A stretch of DNA of 64,000 nt from DASXUG01 sp036504995 (lineage in GTDB: Bacteria > Pseudomonadota > Gammaproteobacteria > Burkholderiales > Methylophilaceae): positions 1 to 64,000 of the forward strand of contig DASXUG010000006.1 of assembly GCA_036504995.1 (NCBI GenBank), read 5' to 3'. The notes beneath the pieces are model-generated. The model searched no databases and had not been told where the DNA came from. It worked only from the letters and a program-made list of their open reading frames with translations. Shown here piece after piece: positions 26,966-35,870 of the stretch (position 1 is its first letter; each line of letters opens with the position of its first letter). The position numbers and the translations under genes were made by a program.

Positions 26966-28477
26966 ATGGCTATACAAATAAAGCAGTTTGCCGCCATTGC
27001 AAATGAAAAAATACTCAGCACTAGCAGCCATTTATTGATTGTTTTGCCAGAAACCACATCAACCAACAAGAGCAAAACTAGCAATAACCTTGCCACTAAG
27101 CCCGAAACCACTCCATTTTATGAAATATTGGAAGCCAAATTAAAGCGTAACCGCAGTAAATTTAGCGAGTTAGCTAAAACCCCGATCACCGCAGACCTAC
27201 CCAATGGAGGCGTGGCTAGCTGGGTCATGCTATCTAGCAAACTCAGCGTGTTTGAGCGCCATACTTTGCTCAGAAAAGCCATTAAACCGCTACTGGATGA
27301 AAAGCCGCAGTCCTTGTTAATTGCGATGTATGGCAGTGATGCGCAACGCCACAGCATGGCGCAAGAGGTTGTATATGTAGCGCTAGTCAACGCGCAAGAA
27401 CTACCGCAAAGCAAAGGCACTGAAAACAAACAAAAGCCGCACCCACTCAAATCCATTGCACTGCATGGGTGCAAACATGCCGATAACTTTAGCGAAGTGC
27501 AAGCGCGTGTTGCAGGCAACACCCTCACCCGTAGCCTGACCATGTTACCCCCCAACGCACTCACCCCCACAATTTATCGTGAGAAAATTGAGCAGCTAGC
27601 CAAAGAAAATGGCTGGAAGCATCAAGAATATGACATGAAAAAGCTCAAAAAAATGGGCGCTGGGGCTTTTGTTGCGGTGGGACAAGGCTCTGAACCGCAA
27701 GATGCCGCCATTGTGCATCTGACTTACTCACCGAAAAATGCAAAAAAACATGTCGCTTTAGTCGGCAAAGGTATTTGTTTTGATACGGGTGGACACAACC
27801 TCAAATCAGCCAAGTATATGCAAGGGATGCATGAAGATATGAATGGTTCAGCAGTCGCGCTGGGTATCTTGCTGGCCGCCACGCAAGCGAAGCTACCTGT
27901 AAAAATTGACTGCTGGCTAGCCATTGCGCAAAACCATATTGGGCCATTGGCCTATAAGCAAAATGACGTGGTCACCGCGCTTAATGGCACTACCATTGAA
28001 ATAGTCCACACTGATGCAGAAGGCCGCATGGTACTGGCGGACACGCTTACCCTTGCCTCGCGCGAAAAACCTGACCTAATGCTGGACTTTGCAACCCTCA
28101 CAGGCAGCATGGTCGGCGCGCTAGGTAACCGCTACAGCGGCATATTAGGTAACCACCCAGAGTTATTATGCAAAGCAGTTGGCGTGGGCGCTTTAGCTGG
28201 CGAACGCGTTAACGCTTTCCCTTTTGATGAAGATTACGAAGAAGAGCTAGAAAGCAGTGTTGCCGATATTAAACAATGTACGATTGATTCAGAGGCCGAC
28301 CATATTTTAGCCGCCCGTTTTTTGTATAAGTTTATTGAACATAAAAACGATATTGCTTGGCTACATATGGATTTGTCCAGCTACAACCGCAAAGACGGCT
28401 TAGGTGCTGTGGCGAGTGACGTCAATGGCTTTGGCGTTGGGTTTTCGTTGGAGTTCATCAAAGCGCAATTAAATTAA
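26966..28477 (+). CDS. Leucyl aminopeptidase family protein (M17)
   Basis: 503 residues. The catalytic domain has GKGICFDTGGHNLK and HTDAEGRMVLADTL, the latter a variant of the M17 signature NTDAEGRL with His in the first position, plus metal-binding Asp/Lys/Glu residues. The N-terminal domain is divergent from PepA. It should be a dinuclear-metal cytosolic aminopeptidase. It is monocistronic with a strong terminator 20 bases after its stop. Confidence 0.85.
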   Translation: MAIQIKQFAAIANEKILSTSSHLLIVLPETTSTNKSKTSNNLATKPETTPFYEILEAKLKRNRSKFSELAKTPITADLPNGGVASWVMLSSKLSVFERHTLLRKAIKPLLDEKPQSLLIAMYGSDAQRHSMAQEVVYVALVNAQELPQSKGTENKQKPHPLKSIALHGCKHADNFSEVQARVAGNTLTRSLTMLPPNALTPTIYREKIEQLAKENGWKHQEYDMKKLKKMGAGAFVAVGQGSEPQDAAIVHLTYSPKNAKKHVALVGKGICFDTGGHNLKSAKYMQGMHEDMNGSAVALGILLAATQAKLPVKIDCWLAIAQNHIGPLAYKQNDVVTALNGTTIEIVHTDAEGRMVLADTLTLASREKPDLMLDFATLTGSMVGALGNRYSGILGNHPELLCKAVGVGALAGERVNAFPFDEDYEEELESSVADIKQCTIDSEADHILAARFLYKFIEHKNDIAWLHMDLSSYNRKDGLGAVASDVNGFGVGFSLEFIKAQLN

Positions 28478-28497
28478 AGAATAAGCGAGTTATGAAA

Positions 28498-28529
28498 GTT
28501 AAAAAGCCCACAAAAGTGGGCTTTTTAAC
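28498..28529 (+). terminator. Bidirectional terminator between the aminopeptidase and PEP-CTERM genes
   Basis: A 14-bp perfect stem GTTAAAAAGCCCAC / GTGGGCTTTTTAAC with an AAAA loop. T-rich on both strands, suiting the convergent genes on either side. Confidence 0.88.
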
Positions 28530-28560
28530 TGGTAAACATCTTAAGAGTTACATTTAGAAC

Positions 28561-29241
28561 TTAGCCACGGCGGCGAGCAACCAAGCCCATAATGCCTAAA
28601 CCAGCTAACAACATGGCGTATGTGTCAGACTCTGGCACAGCAGCGATAGTAGAGATACTCAAGTTATCAAAAGTTGATCCTGAGCTAATTACGATGCCGT
28701 AAATTCCAGCATTTGCACTGCTTGCAGTAATTAACTGCCCAAAGCTATGACCCATAATGTCTTGGCTAACTGAGTTAATAACTTTGCCTGAAGCATCCAC
28801 AAAATCAATCTGAGAGATTAAGCCAAAGTGCGTATTCTCTAACTGAAATGATAAATTTAAGTTACTTTGCGCATCAGAAAACTTGATATAGATACTGTCA
28901 TTACGACCATCTAAAGAGTTTGCACCAGAAATAGCGTCACCACGAGCAATGGTTGATGGATCTACAACCTTGATATCACTATCACTATAAGCCTCGATAT
29001 GTGTAAAACCTGGGACAAAGTTATCATACATATCCAGAATATCGTAACCATCAGCATCTTTATCAGCGGCTGTAAAAGCACTTAAAAAAGTTACGTTTGA
29101 GTAAGGATTAATTGAGCTGTCATTTGCTGACGTGCCACTCACAGCACCATCAAAATTAAAGCTATACACAGCAGCTTGTGCAGTTGCGGCAGAAACCATT
29201 AACGCCGTCACTAAAGCGCCTTTTACTAATAAATTTTTCAT
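28561..29241 (-). CDS. PEP-CTERM sorting domain protein
   Basis: 226 residues: signal peptide ending AQA (about residue 23), a beta-sandwich-like secreted domain, and a C-terminal sorting signal VPESDTYAMLLAGLGIMG followed by VARRRG. This is the three-part PEP motif, hydrophobic helix and basic tail recognised by exosortase. Probably an exopolysaccharide-associated or surface protein. The motif form (PESDTYAML) matches that of the second PEP-CTERM protein at 50254. Confidence 0.88.
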   Translation of the reverse strand: MKNLLVKGALVTALMVSAATAQAAVYSFNFDGAVSGTSANDSSINPYSNVTFLSAFTAADKDADGYDILDMYDNFVPGFTHIEAYSDSDIKVVDPSTIARGDAISGANSLDGRNDSIYIKFSDAQSNLNLSFQLENTHFGLISQIDFVDASGKVINSVSQDIMGHSFGQLITASSANAGIYGIVISSGSTFDNLSISTIAAVPESDTYAMLLAGLGIMGLVARRRG

Positions 29242-29315
29242 TTTAAACCCCTATAAATATTTAAGTAGAGTTTTAGGGCAAGCCACATACACATAACTTG
29301 CCCCAATCTATTTGA

Positions 29316-31400
29316 TTACTTCACGCCACCGATAGCAGCTTGACCAAATTTGAAGAACACGTCAGTGTTATCAATCACGCCACCAAACAATGTTGCACCA
29401 CGGCCATATGCTGACAATGGAATGTCAGATGCAGTATGTGCGGCTTGGTCGCCAGAGATTTGGCCTGTTACGAAGTAACCAGTTGTTGAGTTGCGTACAT
29501 TTGGGTTAGTTGGGTATGTATTCAAAGGCGCTTGACCAACAAACGGTTGTTGTGAATCTTGCGTTGGTTGAGCACTTGATAACCAAGTTTCATAACGGTC
29601 CGCATTTGAACCGTAACCAATCAAAATTTTACCGTCAACATCTGGCGTTTGTGGGTAACCATCAGCATTCATTGCATAAGTTGGGAATTTAGCCGCATCA
29701 TAAGTACCCACTACTGCATCACGTTGAACTGCAGTGGTGTGTGTTGCACCACCAGCGATGCTTTGCAAGTTAGCTGCTGTCGTTGCAGAAGCACCAATAA
29801 TCGCAGCACCACCACACTCATGGTCAGCCGTTACAATCACTAATGTGTCTGGGTTAGCAGTAGCAAAATCTTTAGCTTTTTGAACTGCACGGTCAAACTC
29901 AATCACTTCTTGAACCCAACGGTCAGAATCCATCAAGTGCGCTTGTTTGTCGATAGAAGCACCTTCAACCATCAACACAAAACCGTTTGGATTTTGTTTA
30001 AGTACATTGATTGCGCTGTCAGTCATTTCATCTAACATTGGTTGGTCAGGGAAGCCATAATCGTTAACGATCGTTGAAGCACCGCGACGACCGTTGATTT
30101 TGTCGAATGAAACGTTCATGTTTGAATAGCTAAACAAGCCCAGCAACTTGCTTGGCGTACCAGCATTCAACATTGAAGTTTTGTCTGATGCATAGGCCCA
30201 ACCAGCAGATTGGAAATCACCAATCAAATCACGATTGGCGTTAATTGCACCTGCATTTGCGCTCCAACCACTTTGAATGTCGCTGGTTAACACGTAATCA
30301 GATGAAGTTGCACGAGTAGAACCATTGCCTGTGTTCGCTGGGTTTGCAGCACCAACAGTTGAGTTCTTGGCAATAAACCATTTACGACCGCCACCCATCA
30401 ATACTGACAAACCAGTTAAGTTGCTGTCGTCCAAGTATTGATCTGCAATACCAGTACCAGCACCACGGTTTGAAGTGTGCACTGCGTTAGCTGCTGGCGT
30501 TGCATCAAACACGTCAGCCGTTGTAACGATACCCAAAGAAGTACCTTTAATACGGTGTAGATATTCTGACAAGTACTCGATACGTGGGTTGTCAAAAGCA
30601 TCCGCTGTATCATCTGGGAAAACACCTTCTTGGTTGTTTTGCGCTTTGTTGCCTGTCACATAGTTCGCCATACCAGGCGCTGAGTCAGTCACGATAGAGT
30701 TCAAAGATGAAGTCATCACCATGGCTGTTTGTGGGAAAGTATCCATCGCCAAACGACCTTGCGCTTTACCTTGAGCGTAGCCTTTAGCCACGATACGCGC
30801 TGCAGTGCGGTGTGAAGCACCCATACCATCACCTAACATCACAATAATGTTCTTAGCTGGACGACCGTTATTCAATGTTAAACCAACCACTTCAAAGCTA
30901 CCAGTTTGTACAGTGGTAGCACCAGTACTATCAGTAGCCGTTGCTGTAAAAGTGTGTGTACCTGGCGTGTTATTTGAATAACCGCGAACTGAAGCAACCA
31001 CGGTGTTAGCTGGTGTATTTACAGTAGAAGTATTGGCAGCAGTATTAGCAACACCCGCAGCTGGAATCTTAGCATTTAGACCAGTCTTCACTAAACCAGT
31101 ATTACCCAAAAATTGGTTTGCTGTTGTTCCATCATTAATAATAGTCGCAACAACAACGCCATCAACAGCAAATGCCACTGAGCTAATGGTGGTACCAGCA
31201 GATGGAGCAACTGTTGTTTGTAAGTCAAATTTCTGACTTGTCAAAAATCTAGCCAAGGCATTAGCATTTACGTTTGCTGGATTGCTTGGTGGCGTTAAAC
31301 GAGCAATAGTTGGCGCAGCAAAGCTTGATGCTGCCGCTGTAGCAAATGTAGCTGCTACCAATGCACTAATGCAGTGACGAGTGAATTGCGTTTGTTTCAT
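29316..31400 (-). CDS. Exported alkaline phosphatase with N-terminal Ig-like domain
   Basis: 694 residues. The signal peptide (ends near SFA) is followed by an Ig-like beta domain (about 35-175, with TVAPSAGTTISSVAF and a PGTHTFTATATDSTGA stretch) and an alkaline phosphatase domain. The metal and nucleophile motifs are visible: MLGDGMG, TDSAPGMANYVTG (nucleophile Ser in DSA) and TADHECGG. It should release phosphate from organic esters in the periplasm or outside. The 5' leader contains heptamer repeats. Confidence 0.88.
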   Translation of the reverse strand: MKQTQFTRHCISALVAATFATAAASSFAAPTIARLTPPSNPANVNANALARFLTSQKFDLQTTVAPSAGTTISSVAFAVDGVVVATIINDGTTANQFLGNTGLVKTGLNAKIPAAGVANTAANTSTVNTPANTVVASVRGYSNNTPGTHTFTATATDSTGATTVQTGSFEVVGLTLNNGRPAKNIIVMLGDGMGASHRTAARIVAKGYAQGKAQGRLAMDTFPQTAMVMTSSLNSIVTDSAPGMANYVTGNKAQNNQEGVFPDDTADAFDNPRIEYLSEYLHRIKGTSLGIVTTADVFDATPAANAVHTSNRGAGTGIADQYLDDSNLTGLSVLMGGGRKWFIAKNSTVGAANPANTGNGSTRATSSDYVLTSDIQSGWSANAGAINANRDLIGDFQSAGWAYASDKTSMLNAGTPSKLLGLFSYSNMNVSFDKINGRRGASTIVNDYGFPDQPMLDEMTDSAINVLKQNPNGFVLMVEGASIDKQAHLMDSDRWVQEVIEFDRAVQKAKDFATANPDTLVIVTADHECGGAAIIGASATTAANLQSIAGGATHTTAVQRDAVVGTYDAAKFPTYAMNADGYPQTPDVDGKILIGYGSNADRYETWLSSAQPTQDSQQPFVGQAPLNTYPTNPNVRNSTTGYFVTGQISGDQAAHTASDIPLSAYGRGATLFGGVIDNTDVFFKFGQAAIGGVK

Positions 31401-31418
31401 TGTAAAATCCCCTAATGA

Positions 31419-31451
31419 TTAATGGTTAATGGTTAATGGTTAATGGTTAAC
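31419..31451. repeat. TTAATGG heptamer tandem repeat before the phosphatase gene
   Basis: Four perfect copies of TTAATGG followed by TTAAC lie 19-51 bases upstream of the alkaline phosphatase start, in its leader on the minus strand. Copy-number change would alter leader length without touching the frame. Confidence 0.85.
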
Positions 31452-31467
31452 TAATTAAAACAACTTA

Positions 31468-32046
31468 CTACTTTTGAGCAGTGCTATTACGACCAAGCGC
31501 TTGCTTCAAATCTTTTACAATTTCAGAATCCAGTTCCAGACGGAAAGTTGATACGTGTCCATCGGCTTCTTCAAAACTACCGACTTGCAATGTACCTGTG
31601 AGCTTGATTAAGCCTTGAATTGTTGGCACAGCCAGGTTTTTATCACTCAACTGAACAAATACTGCGTTGGGCGGAAAGTCATCGACCAGTTTTTCATCTT
31701 CATCGCCTAAATCCACAGGAAAAGGAGACAAAACGAACATGCCAGCAGTAGCAGGTTCTGTTTTTGCCATGTAACCTACAATGCGCACTTTTTTACCAAT
31801 TAAATTGACTAACTTAGGTGTTAACTCCAAACCTTTTGGTCCTACTGGCGTTTTGTAAAACTCATTAAACTTAAGATCGGTAATACCAGCCACTGGAGCT
31901 AGTTGTGTATTTACCTCTATAGATTTCGGGATATAAATTTTTTCATTCAGCTCGGCATGCGCTAAACTGTGATTAAGTAGCACACACAGCAATAAAACTT
32001 TGAATAAAGCCGTTGATAGAAGAGAAAAGTTCACTGAGCGATCCAC
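31468..32046 (-). CDS. Exported protein of unknown function, DUF3299-like
   Basis: 192 residues with a signal peptide (ends near AHA, about residue 30). The central region (KKVRIVGYM, then FVLSPFPVDLGDEDE, then PPNAVFVQL) recalls DUF3299-type periplasmic proteins with an OB-like fold, but without the usual HxPPP segment. It lies 67 bases upstream of the phosphatase gene on the same strand and may be co-transcribed with it. Confidence 0.6.
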   Translation of the reverse strand: MDRSVNFSLLSTALFKVLLLCVLLNHSLAHAELNEKIYIPKSIEVNTQLAPVAGITDLKFNEFYKTPVGPKGLELTPKLVNLIGKKVRIVGYMAKTEPATAGMFVLSPFPVDLGDEDEKLVDDFPPNAVFVQLSDKNLAVPTIQGLIKLTGTLQVGSFEEADGHVSTFRLELDSEIVKDLKQALGRNSTAQK

Positions 32047-32117
32047 TTAAAATATAAAGCGTGAACAATAAACTTTCAAAATGACAATAGAGTGTCAGAG
32101 AAATGAAAAAAACATGT

Positions 32118-32129
32118 CTAATCGATTAG
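32118..32129. promoter_or_regulatory. Palindrome in the divergent promoter region of the Crp/Fnr gene
   Basis: CTAATCGATTAG is a perfect 12-bp palindrome in the 212-base space between two divergent genes. TATAAT at 32207-32212 could be the -10 box of the regulator gene. The palindrome is a candidate operator; it does not match the Crp or Fnr consensus well. Confidence 0.35.
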
Positions 32130-32258
32130 TTTTCATGAATTTTTTATGACAGCAGAATGCCTAGTTCCTAGTACGCTAAAAGAACTTATAAATCGAGCGT
32201 GGGTCGTATAATTAGCAAAAGCAATACTGACAAAAACTAAAAATCGGGAGAAGGTCAT

Positions 32259-32924
32259 ATGCAACAACACGAGGGCTTGGCTTGGCTTGAACAGTTTCCA
32301 GCATTACTGGATTTAGAACCGCATGCGCGTGAGTTATTGGCGAAATCTGCACGCATTGTGGATGCCCCTATCGGCACTATAGGTTATTCAGAAGGCATGC
32401 CCTGTAACGCTTATGTTATGCGCCTTTCAGGGCAATCTCGTGTATACAAGATGTCTGCCAGCGGACGCGAAATCTTGCTATATCGTGTGGCAAGCGGCGA
32501 AACTTGTGTGATTACTACAACCTGCATTTTAGGTAATAGTGACTATCCCGCTTCTACTATTGTCGAACAGCCGATTCGGGATGTGATTGTGCCGAAAGCA
32601 GCATTTAATCAGTTGATGATTGATTCCGCTGTGTTTCGCCGTTTTGTGATGGAAAATTACGGCGCACTGATTAGTGACCTGATTGTATTGCTAGATGAGG
32701 TAGCGTTTCATAGCTTAGATGCTCGTCTAGCCAAGCTGCTGCTAGATGTTGGCGACAATACGATTACTCGCACCCACCAGCAATTGGCAGACGAACTTGG
32801 CACAGCGCGCGAAGTGGTTAGCCGCCAATTAAAACGCTTTGAGCAAAAGGGTTGGGTAACATTGGGACGCGGTCAAATAGAGCTACTCAACCGCTCTGCG
32901 TTGTTAGTCATGGTTACCCAATAA
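32259..32924 (+). CDS. Crp/Fnr family transcriptional regulator
   Basis: 221 residues: an N-terminal cyclic-nucleotide-binding-type beta roll and a C-terminal winged helix with THQQLADELGTAREVVSRQL, the Crp/Fnr recognition helix. Cys residues occur (CNAY, CVITTTC) but not in the Fnr four-Cys arrangement, so oxygen sensing by an Fe-S cluster is not predicted. A strong ribosome site GGGAGAAGG precedes the start. Its neighbour is the sulfide-response operon, transcribed towards it. Confidence 0.85.
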   Translation: MQQHEGLAWLEQFPALLDLEPHARELLAKSARIVDAPIGTIGYSEGMPCNAYVMRLSGQSRVYKMSASGREILLYRVASGETCVITTTCILGNSDYPASTIVEQPIRDVIVPKAAFNQLMIDSAVFRRFVMENYGALISDLIVLLDEVAFHSLDARLAKLLLDVGDNTITRTHQQLADELGTAREVVSRQLKRFEQKGWVTLGRGQIELLNRSALLVMVTQ

Positions 32925-32946
32925 ACGGGGGGGTGCTTAAGGCGCG

Positions 32947-33651
32947 CTAAGCCGCCTGAATATCAGTCAGTCCTAGTTTGAGGTTGGCTGGTACGGCCAC
33001 TTCAATCATTTTAGGTTTTGGCAGCTTAAGTGCACCCATCATTGCCTCAAACTCTGCTACAGATTTACCTGCAAGCCGTGGATTATGAGCTTTCTCATAC
33101 CCAATGGTCGAGCTGGTTTTACCCTGATAATCATGGCCTGGGTAAACAACTGTATCGTCTGGGTAGCAATATAACTTGTGCGTAATACTATGGTAAAGCG
33201 CCCTAGCATCTCCACTTTGAAAATCTGTTCTACCACAACCATTAATCAACAAAGTATCGCCCGTAAATAATTGCTGCTTCCAGTAAAACGTCATTGACCC
33301 TGCTGTATGGCCAGGTGTATGTATCGCTAATATCTCTTGATTTGCACCAAACTTTAGAGTCTGCCCATCTACCAGTTGGATTTCTGCAGGTGTGATATGG
33401 CAATGCACAGGGGTTGCTGCTTGTGCACCAGTCTGTTTGCACAAATCACCCGCTGAGGTAATGTGATCAGCATGCGCATGGGTTTCTAGCACATATTTCA
33501 GTGTTAATCCTTGCTGCTTGATGAGCGCCAGATATTCTGACAAATGCTTATCAACTGGGTCTATCATCACCGCTTCCTTACTCGAAGCGTCTATGAGTAA
33601 ATAGGTAAAGGTGCAAGATTCTTTATCAAACAGTTGATGTAGTGTTTGCAT
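32947..33651 (-). CDS. ETHE1/Blh-type persulfide dioxygenase-like metallo-hydrolase
   Basis: 234 residues. Metallo-beta-lactamase fold with THAHADH, GCGRTDFQ, YPGHDY and a C-terminal NPRL, the combination typical of ETHE1-like persulfide dioxygenases rather than glyoxalase II. It oxidises glutathione persulfide to sulfite. It is the last gene of a five-gene operon headed by an ArsR-type sensor, like the bigR-blh operons of Xylella and Agrobacterium. Confidence 0.88.
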   Translation of the reverse strand: MQTLHQLFDKESCTFTYLLIDASSKEAVMIDPVDKHLSEYLALIKQQGLTLKYVLETHAHADHITSAGDLCKQTGAQAATPVHCHITPAEIQLVDGQTLKFGANQEILAIHTPGHTAGSMTFYWKQQLFTGDTLLINGCGRTDFQSGDARALYHSITHKLYCYPDDTVVYPGHDYQGKTSSTIGYEKAHNPRLAGKSVAEFEAMMGALKLPKPKMIEVAVPANLKLGLTDIQAA

Positions 33652-33672
33652 GATGCTTCCTTAACTAAACTT

Positions 33673-34086
33673 CTAACTAAAATTAAGCTTCTTACTGCAA
33701 TAAAGACCTACCAACATAGCCATCACAAATACATAAACCTCACCATTCAGAGTAGCGAGCGCCGCTATAGCAACGCCTGGGCAATAACCTGCCAAGCCCC
33801 AGCCGACACCAAAAATGGCTGAACCTATAATCAACTGGCCGTCTAATGTTTGCTTAGTGGGTAAATGGAATTGCGAGTCGCACCTGGGGTGAGGTTGCTT
33901 GAGCACCCATCTAAAACCTACGACTGTGGTTAAGACTGCGCTGCATAACACAAATACTAAACTAACATCCCATTCCCCCGTGATGTCTAGAAAGTGAATA
34001 ACGGTATTAGGGTTGGTCATACCAGATAAGCTAACGCCAAAGCCAAAAACCAAACCTGAGAATAATGAAAGTAGATTTTTTTGCAT
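33673..34086 (-). CDS. YeeE/YedE-type (DUF6691) membrane protein, half transporter
   Basis: 137 residues with about four hydrophobic segments and the motif GWGLAGYCPGVAI, the conserved Cys segment of YeeE-like thiosulfate/sulfur transporters. Together with the upstream half protein it makes up the equivalent of one full YeeE. Its start overlaps the stop of the upstream half by one base. Confidence 0.85.
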   Translation of the reverse strand: MQKNLLSLFSGLVFGFGVSLSGMTNPNTVIHFLDITGEWDVSLVFVLCSAVLTTVVGFRWVLKQPHPRCDSQFHLPTKQTLDGQLIIGSAIFGVGWGLAGYCPGVAIAALATLNGEVYVFVMAMLVGLYCSKKLNFS

Positions 34087-34508
34087 TAAAATAGCCCCAA
34101 AGTATGACGTGCAATCCTTGTTGTCAACATGGCGAACGCAACAAATGTAAGCGTTGCAACAAATGAACGTTTAGATAATCGCCCTAACCCGCACACCCCA
34201 TGCCCGCTCGTGCAACCTCCGCCTATACTCGCCCCAATCCCCACCAGCAAGCCAGCTAAAACGACAACAGGCAACGGTAAAGCGCTACGCACTAAAGTTG
34301 GTGGAATTGCCAGCCATTGATACACCACGCCGCCTAACAATAAGCCTGCTATGAAAAAATAACGCCAGTGCTCTTCAACCTTAAGTGTAAGCACTCCACG
34401 TAAAATACTGCTGATTCCCGCTATTCTCCCCACAAAATACAGCAAGATAATGGCAGATGAACCTATCAAGATTCCACCCATGATTGCGTGCAAGATAGAG
34501 CTATTCAT
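34086..34508 (-). CDS. YeeE/YedE-type membrane protein, half transporter
   Basis: 140 residues, about four hydrophobic segments, with GGGCTSGHGVCGLGRLS, the conserved Cys motif of the family. It probably moves a small sulfur compound across the inner membrane with its partner half. It lies between tauE and the second half gene in the sulfide-response operon. Confidence 0.88.
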   Translation of the reverse strand: MNSSILHAIMGGILIGSSAIILLYFVGRIAGISSILRGVLTLKVEEHWRYFFIAGLLLGGVVYQWLAIPPTLVRSALPLPVVVLAGLLVGIGASIGGGCTSGHGVCGLGRLSKRSFVATLTFVAFAMLTTRIARHTLGLF

Positions 34509-34519
34509 GTAGATTTCCT

Positions 34520-35332
34520 TTATACGAGCATAACTTTAATAATTAAACCGAGTGCTACTAATATAGAAAAGCTGGCGAAGATATATTGCATCAGACTAAC
34601 TGAAAAATGCTTTCTCACATTGATACTTATCAACATACCCAGCATGGCACCAATCGCAAACGGCAAAGCCACCATATAATCCAATTTACCAAACCCAATA
34701 GCCGCAACAATCCCCGCGGTTGAAATAAGTGCAATCACGCTGAGTGAGGTAGGTAAGATATGCGTTATATCAAGATTGCTATACCTTTTTAAAGCGGGAA
34801 CGATGACAAAGCCGCCGCCTACGCCAAGCAGGCCAGACAGAACGCCTGCCACTGCACCTGTATAAGCTAATGCGCGGGCACATCGCATCGTCCAGCTAAT
34901 TTTAATTTCACTCGTCTTAACCTGGCAGGGTAGTAAATCACTGTCCAAAATCAACGCTTCTGTACTTTCATGCTCGGGCTGCCTAAGCATACGAATTGCC
35001 ACAAACATCAATACCATTGCAAAAATCACAGTGAGTGGCGCATTGGGGATTTGACTGGCGCCCCATACCCCCAGCGGTGCTGCACACATGCCGGTAATAG
35101 CGATCAAACTTGCCGCACGATAGCGCACCTGTTGCTGCCGAAAACCAATCATTGCGCCAGCAACACTAGACATAGCAACCGCAAATAAAGCAACAGGGGC
35201 GGCTTGTGCCGCACTAAGTTGCAAGCTAAACATCAGCAAAGGCACAGCAACAATTGAGCCGCCAGCGCCTGTTAACCCTAAAATGCTGCCAACTAGGCCA
35301 CCTAACAGCATTGTTAGATAGTAAGTTGGCAT
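34520..35332 (-). CDS. Sulfite exporter TauE/SafE family protein
   Basis: 270 residues, about eight hydrophobic segments in two repeats. Each repeat has a Gly-rich motif (GLTGAGGSIVAVPLL and GVGGGFVIVPAL), the TauE/SafE signature. It would export the sulfite produced by the dioxygenase. The start overlaps the stop of the ArsR-type gene by one base. Confidence 0.88.
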   Translation of the reverse strand: MPTYYLTMLLGGLVGSILGLTGAGGSIVAVPLLMFSLQLSAAQAAPVALFAVAMSSVAGAMIGFRQQQVRYRAASLIAITGMCAAPLGVWGASQIPNAPLTVIFAMVLMFVAIRMLRQPEHESTEALILDSDLLPCQVKTSEIKISWTMRCARALAYTGAVAGVLSGLLGVGGGFVIVPALKRYSNLDITHILPTSLSVIALISTAGIVAAIGFGKLDYMVALPFAIGAMLGMLISINVRKHFSVSLMQYIFASFSILVALGLIIKVMLV

Positions 35333-35730
35333 TAGCGCTTAGTCTCAGACTGAAGTGCATCAAGTTTTGAGTTTGTTTGCGCTAAAGATGCTTGATCGGA
35401 CTGTGTTTGCTGCTTGGCACCACAAAACAAACCATACAGTAAATGCATTATTTGGATCACCGCGTCACTCGCTATTGCGTAATAGATATACTTACCCTCG
35501 CGGCGTGTGCTCACTAGGCCTTCTTCACGCAACTTAGTTAATTGTTGCGAAAGCGTAGGCTGCTGAATGTCAGTTGCAGTTTCGATCTCGCCCACGTTGC
35601 GCTCGCCTTGGGACAACTGACACAAAATCAGTAAACGATCTTCATTCGCCATAGTTTTGAGCAAGGCACAGGCATTAGCTGCGGAATCCCTCAACGCATT
35701 CAATTGTGCTGCGGTTACTACATTTGTCAT
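35332..35730 (-). CDS. ArsR-family regulator, BigR/SqrR-like persulfide sensor
   Basis: 132 residues with an ArsR winged helix (QQPTLSQQLTKLREEGLV). Cys37 (LILCQLS) and Cys103 (LYGLFCG) are placed like the two sensor cysteines of BigR and SqrR, which form a disulfide or tetrasulfide bridge with persulfide and leave the DNA. A third Cys is at 21. It heads the operon it should control: tauE, two YeeE halves and the ETHE1-like gene. Confidence 0.85.
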   Translation of the reverse strand: MTNVVTAAQLNALRDSAANACALLKTMANEDRLLILCQLSQGERNVGEIETATDIQQPTLSQQLTKLREEGLVSTRREGKYIYYAIASDAVIQIMHLLYGLFCGAKQQTQSDQASLAQTNSKLDALQSETKR

Positions 35731-35783
35731 GCCAACCTTTCATTCAAAGTTAATCCATAGGTCAATCATAATGAATTATAAAT

Positions 35784-35810
35784 ACATATATTGTTTATTT
35801 ATATATTATA
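35784..35810. promoter_or_regulatory. Candidate operator upstream of the BigR-like gene
   Basis: An AT-only stretch with ATATA, then TTGTTTATT, then TATAT, symmetrical in outline, lies 55-80 bases upstream of the sensor start. BigR-type proteins bind AT-rich inverted repeats at such positions. The low complexity makes the symmetry weak evidence. Confidence 0.3.
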
Positions 35811-35870
35811 GAACAAAAAAACGACCACCATACATTCAGTGGCCGCAAAATCAATACTCAAATTATAAAA

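Noticed and set aside
28561..31400. Exosortase locus around the PEP-CTERM genes
   Set aside because: No exosortase-like membrane protein or polysaccharide genes lie next to either PEP-CTERM gene; the neighbours are a phosphatase, recJ and an aminopeptidase.
31419..31451. CRISPR-like or iteron array
   Set aside because: Only a simple 7-bp tandem repeat with no spacers and no replication gene nearby.
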